From CAZGHS01 sp964525495 (GTDB taxonomy: Bacteria; Patescibacteriota; Microgenomatia; JALYQM01), in the NCBI GenBank assembly GCA_964525495.1, contig CAZGHS010000004.1, positions 1-64,000 on the forward strand: a stretch of DNA of 64,000 nt. The letters run 5' to 3'. Made by a program: the position numbers and the translations under genes. The notes under the pieces were generated by a model, which made no database searches, was not told the DNA's origin, and was given only the letters and a program-made list of their open reading frames with translations. Position 1 is the first letter of the stretch. Each line of letters starts with the position of its first letter. This document shows, piece after piece, positions 62,344 through 64,000 of the stretch.

Positions 62344-62667
62344 ATGTCTGAAACTGATCCACTTCAAAAGCGACTGATCCTAAAACCAGCTAATCATCAG
62401 CAAAAAGGGAAAGGAATCACAGGAGAAATTCATACCGAACCCCCAAGACAAGTAATAAGAAGAGGAACAAGATACTCTGGTGGGGGAACCATCACAACTT
62501 CTCGATTTGATGCAACTAGGAACGATGCCATTCGAACTGACTGGGCCAACCGTGAAGGCGAACGTCAAAAACTGAGAGAGAAAGTTGAAAGATATATGCG
62601 GCAAGGATATCAAGTAGAACCGCAAATACTTCGTGCACTAGATATCTCACCAGATGAAAAAAAGTAA
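62344..62667 (+). CDS. Hypothetical protein
   Basis: A 107-residue basic, probably disordered protein (GKGITGEIHTEPPRQVIRRGTRYS) has a C-terminal helix (RQKLREKVERYMRQGYQVEPQ). It begins 1 base after ileS and precedes the transketolase, so it is probably co-transcribed. Unknown family. Confidence 0.6.
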   Translation: MSETDPLQKRLILKPANHQQKGKGITGEIHTEPPRQVIRRGTRYSGGGTITTSRFDATRNDAIRTDWANREGERQKLREKVERYMRQGYQVEPQILRALDISPDEKK

Positions 62668-62710
62668 ACTTGGTAATGACAAATAATCCAGGCTTTGATA
62701 TTAATAAGGC

Positions 62711-64000
62711 ATGGACACACAACTTATCGCTAAACTTCTCAGATATTATTCGCTTCTCTCAACCACACAAGCAGGCTCCGGCCACCCCACATCCTGTCTC
62801 TCAGCTGCGGACCTCATGGCTGTCTTATATTTCGACTATTTCAAATTCGATTTTAAAAATCCTAAAAACTTATACAACGACCGTCTCATATTTTCAAAAG
62901 GACACGCCGCACCACTCCTTTACTCTTTGTATAAAGTTGCCGGACTCATTTCAGAAGACGATGTACTCTCACTCAGAAAACTAGAAAGCCAATTTCAGGG
63001 CCATCCAACAGGGGAAACACCGTACGTAGATGTAGCAACAGGCTCGCTCGGTATGGGATTGTCCTACGGACTCGGCATGGCACTCGCATCAAAGCAAGAT
63101 AATCGCGATAACAAAATATTCGTACTCCTCGGCGATGGAGAAATGGCCGAAGGAAATATCTGGGAAGCACTCGCTATCGCATCACATTACAAATTGAATA
63201 ACCTTGTCGGCATTATCGACGTTAATCGTTTAGCCGAAACAGGCGAGACGCTCGTCGGTCACGACACCCACGAATATATTCACCGGGTTACTTCATTCAA
63301 TTGGAATGCTGTTCCCGTCGACGGTCACAATCACAATGAGATTAAAAATGCCTACGCATACGCACTTCAAAGCGACAAACCTACCATGATCGTCGCAAAA
63401 ACGCTCAAGGGCAAAGGCGTTTCATTCCTTGAGGATCAAGAAGGTCGCCACGGTAAAGCACTCAAGCCAGAAGAGTTTGAACCAGCGGTTCAGGAATTGC
63501 AAATTACAAACGAAGAAAAGAAACTTACATTTACTGTGCAAAAACCAGATAAAGAAGACACAGCAGCACCGGCAAACTTCGACATGGCAAAAGCAATAGA
63601 AGTAGCACTCAAACGCGTTACAGAAGTCAAAGAACCATTTGCAACTCGTAAAGCATACGGCACTGCACTTTCAGAATTAGTAAAACACAATTCACACTTA
63701 CTAGTCCTCGATGGCGATCTTTCCGATTCTACATTCTCTGGTCTAGCTGCAACAGAGCGCCACGGACAATTCTTCAACATGTTTATCGCAGAGCAAAACA
63801 TGGTTGCAGCAGCAGTCGGCTTATCTAAAATGGGCAAAATAGTATTTGCTTCAACCTTCGCAGCTTTTTTCACCCGAGCATACGATCAGGTTCGTATGGC
63901 ATCACTCTCTGAAGCAGAAATCAAGCTTTGCGGATCACACTCAGGCGTGTCAGTAGGCGAGGATGGTGCTTCTCAGATGGGGCTCGAGGACATCGCCATG
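62711..64000 (+). CDS. tkt: Transketolase, 3'-truncated by the window edge
   Basis: 430 codons are present with no stop before the window ends. It has AGSGHPTSCLSAADLMAVLY, SKGHAAPLLYSLY, the thiamine-diphosphate motif GDGEMAEGNIWEALAIA, and the pyrimidine-domain start FATRKAYGTALSEL then EQNMVAAAVGLSKMGK. It links the pentose phosphate pathway to glycolysis by two-carbon transfer. Confidence 0.94.
   Translation, partial: MDTQLIAKLLRYYSLLSTTQAGSGHPTSCLSAADLMAVLYFDYFKFDFKNPKNLYNDRLIFSKGHAAPLLYSLYKVAGLISEDDVLSLRKLESQFQGHPTGETPYVDVATGSLGMGLSYGLGMALASKQDNRDNKIFVLLGDGEMAEGNIWEALAIASHYKLNNLVGIIDVNRLAETGETLVGHDTHEYIHRVTSFNWNAVPVDGHNHNEIKNAYAYALQSDKPTMIVAKTLKGKGVSFLEDQEGRHGKALKPEEFEPAVQELQITNEEKKLTFTVQKPDKEDTAAPANFDMAKAIEVALKRVTEVKEPFATRKAYGTALSELVKHNSHLLVLDGDLSDSTFSGLAATERHGQFFNMFIAEQNMVAAAVGLSKMGKIVFASTFAAFFTRAYDQVRMASLSEAEIKLCGSHSGVSVGEDGASQMGLEDIAM

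Overview
The window looks like a chromosomal segment of a Patescibacteria/CPR-type bacterium. I infer this from compact genes, many short charged or membrane hypotheticals, tRNA genes without an encoded CCA, a short-form Gnd and mostly tiny intergenic spaces; no marker gene was searched. TGA is used as a stop (e.g. the alcohol dehydrogenase at 45202-46248), so the code is the ordinary bacterial one. Three runs of N (6623-6722, 44810-44819, 55509-55518) mark scaffold joins.

Layout. 0-11.6 kb is an accessory zone: a secreted hypothetical, a YcaQ-like glycosylase, a PLD-like gene split by an IS3-family element that itself carries a MITE, a large secreted GH31 protein, an IS200-like remnant, a DUF4332/MscL/excalibur block, an IS66 relic, a second IS3 element and the 3' end of a serine recombinase running into tRNA-Gly. 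11.8-25.5 kb holds sugar-nucleotide, iron transport, DNA repair, cell-wall (L,D-transpeptidase, UppP) and carbon genes (gnd, an N-acetylglucosamine-kinase-like gene, zwf, glgP). 25.6-42 kb holds gpmA, mutS-mutL, a signal peptidase-CAP fusion, a histidine kinase/response regulator pair, small membrane proteins and an nth-ku-ligD operon. 42-50 kb is a second accessory stretch ending in a cassette-like row (methyltransferase, phosphotransferase, NUDIX) separated by similar inverted repeats next to tRNA-Gln. 50-64 kb is core: pyk, galU, secE-nusG-rplK-rplA, cysS, a cysteine desulfurase, ileS and a partial transketolase.

How the genes fit together. glgP, zwf, gnd and tkt give a glycogen-to-oxidative-pentose-phosphate route, with gpmA and pyk for lower glycolysis. 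mutS, mutL, nth, a MutY-like gene, MGMT-like, YcaQ-like and Ku/LigD form a large repair set for a reduced genome. UppP, L,D-transpeptidase and the GlmU-like enzyme point to peptidoglycan synthesis.

Two non-coding themes stand out. At least eleven genes have a -10-like TANNNT exactly six bases before the start codon, an arrangement expected for leaderless mRNAs. The cassette-like array at 47.5-50.0 kb has attC-reminiscent repeats whose ends also supply such -10 boxes; it is the best candidate for an undescribed system.
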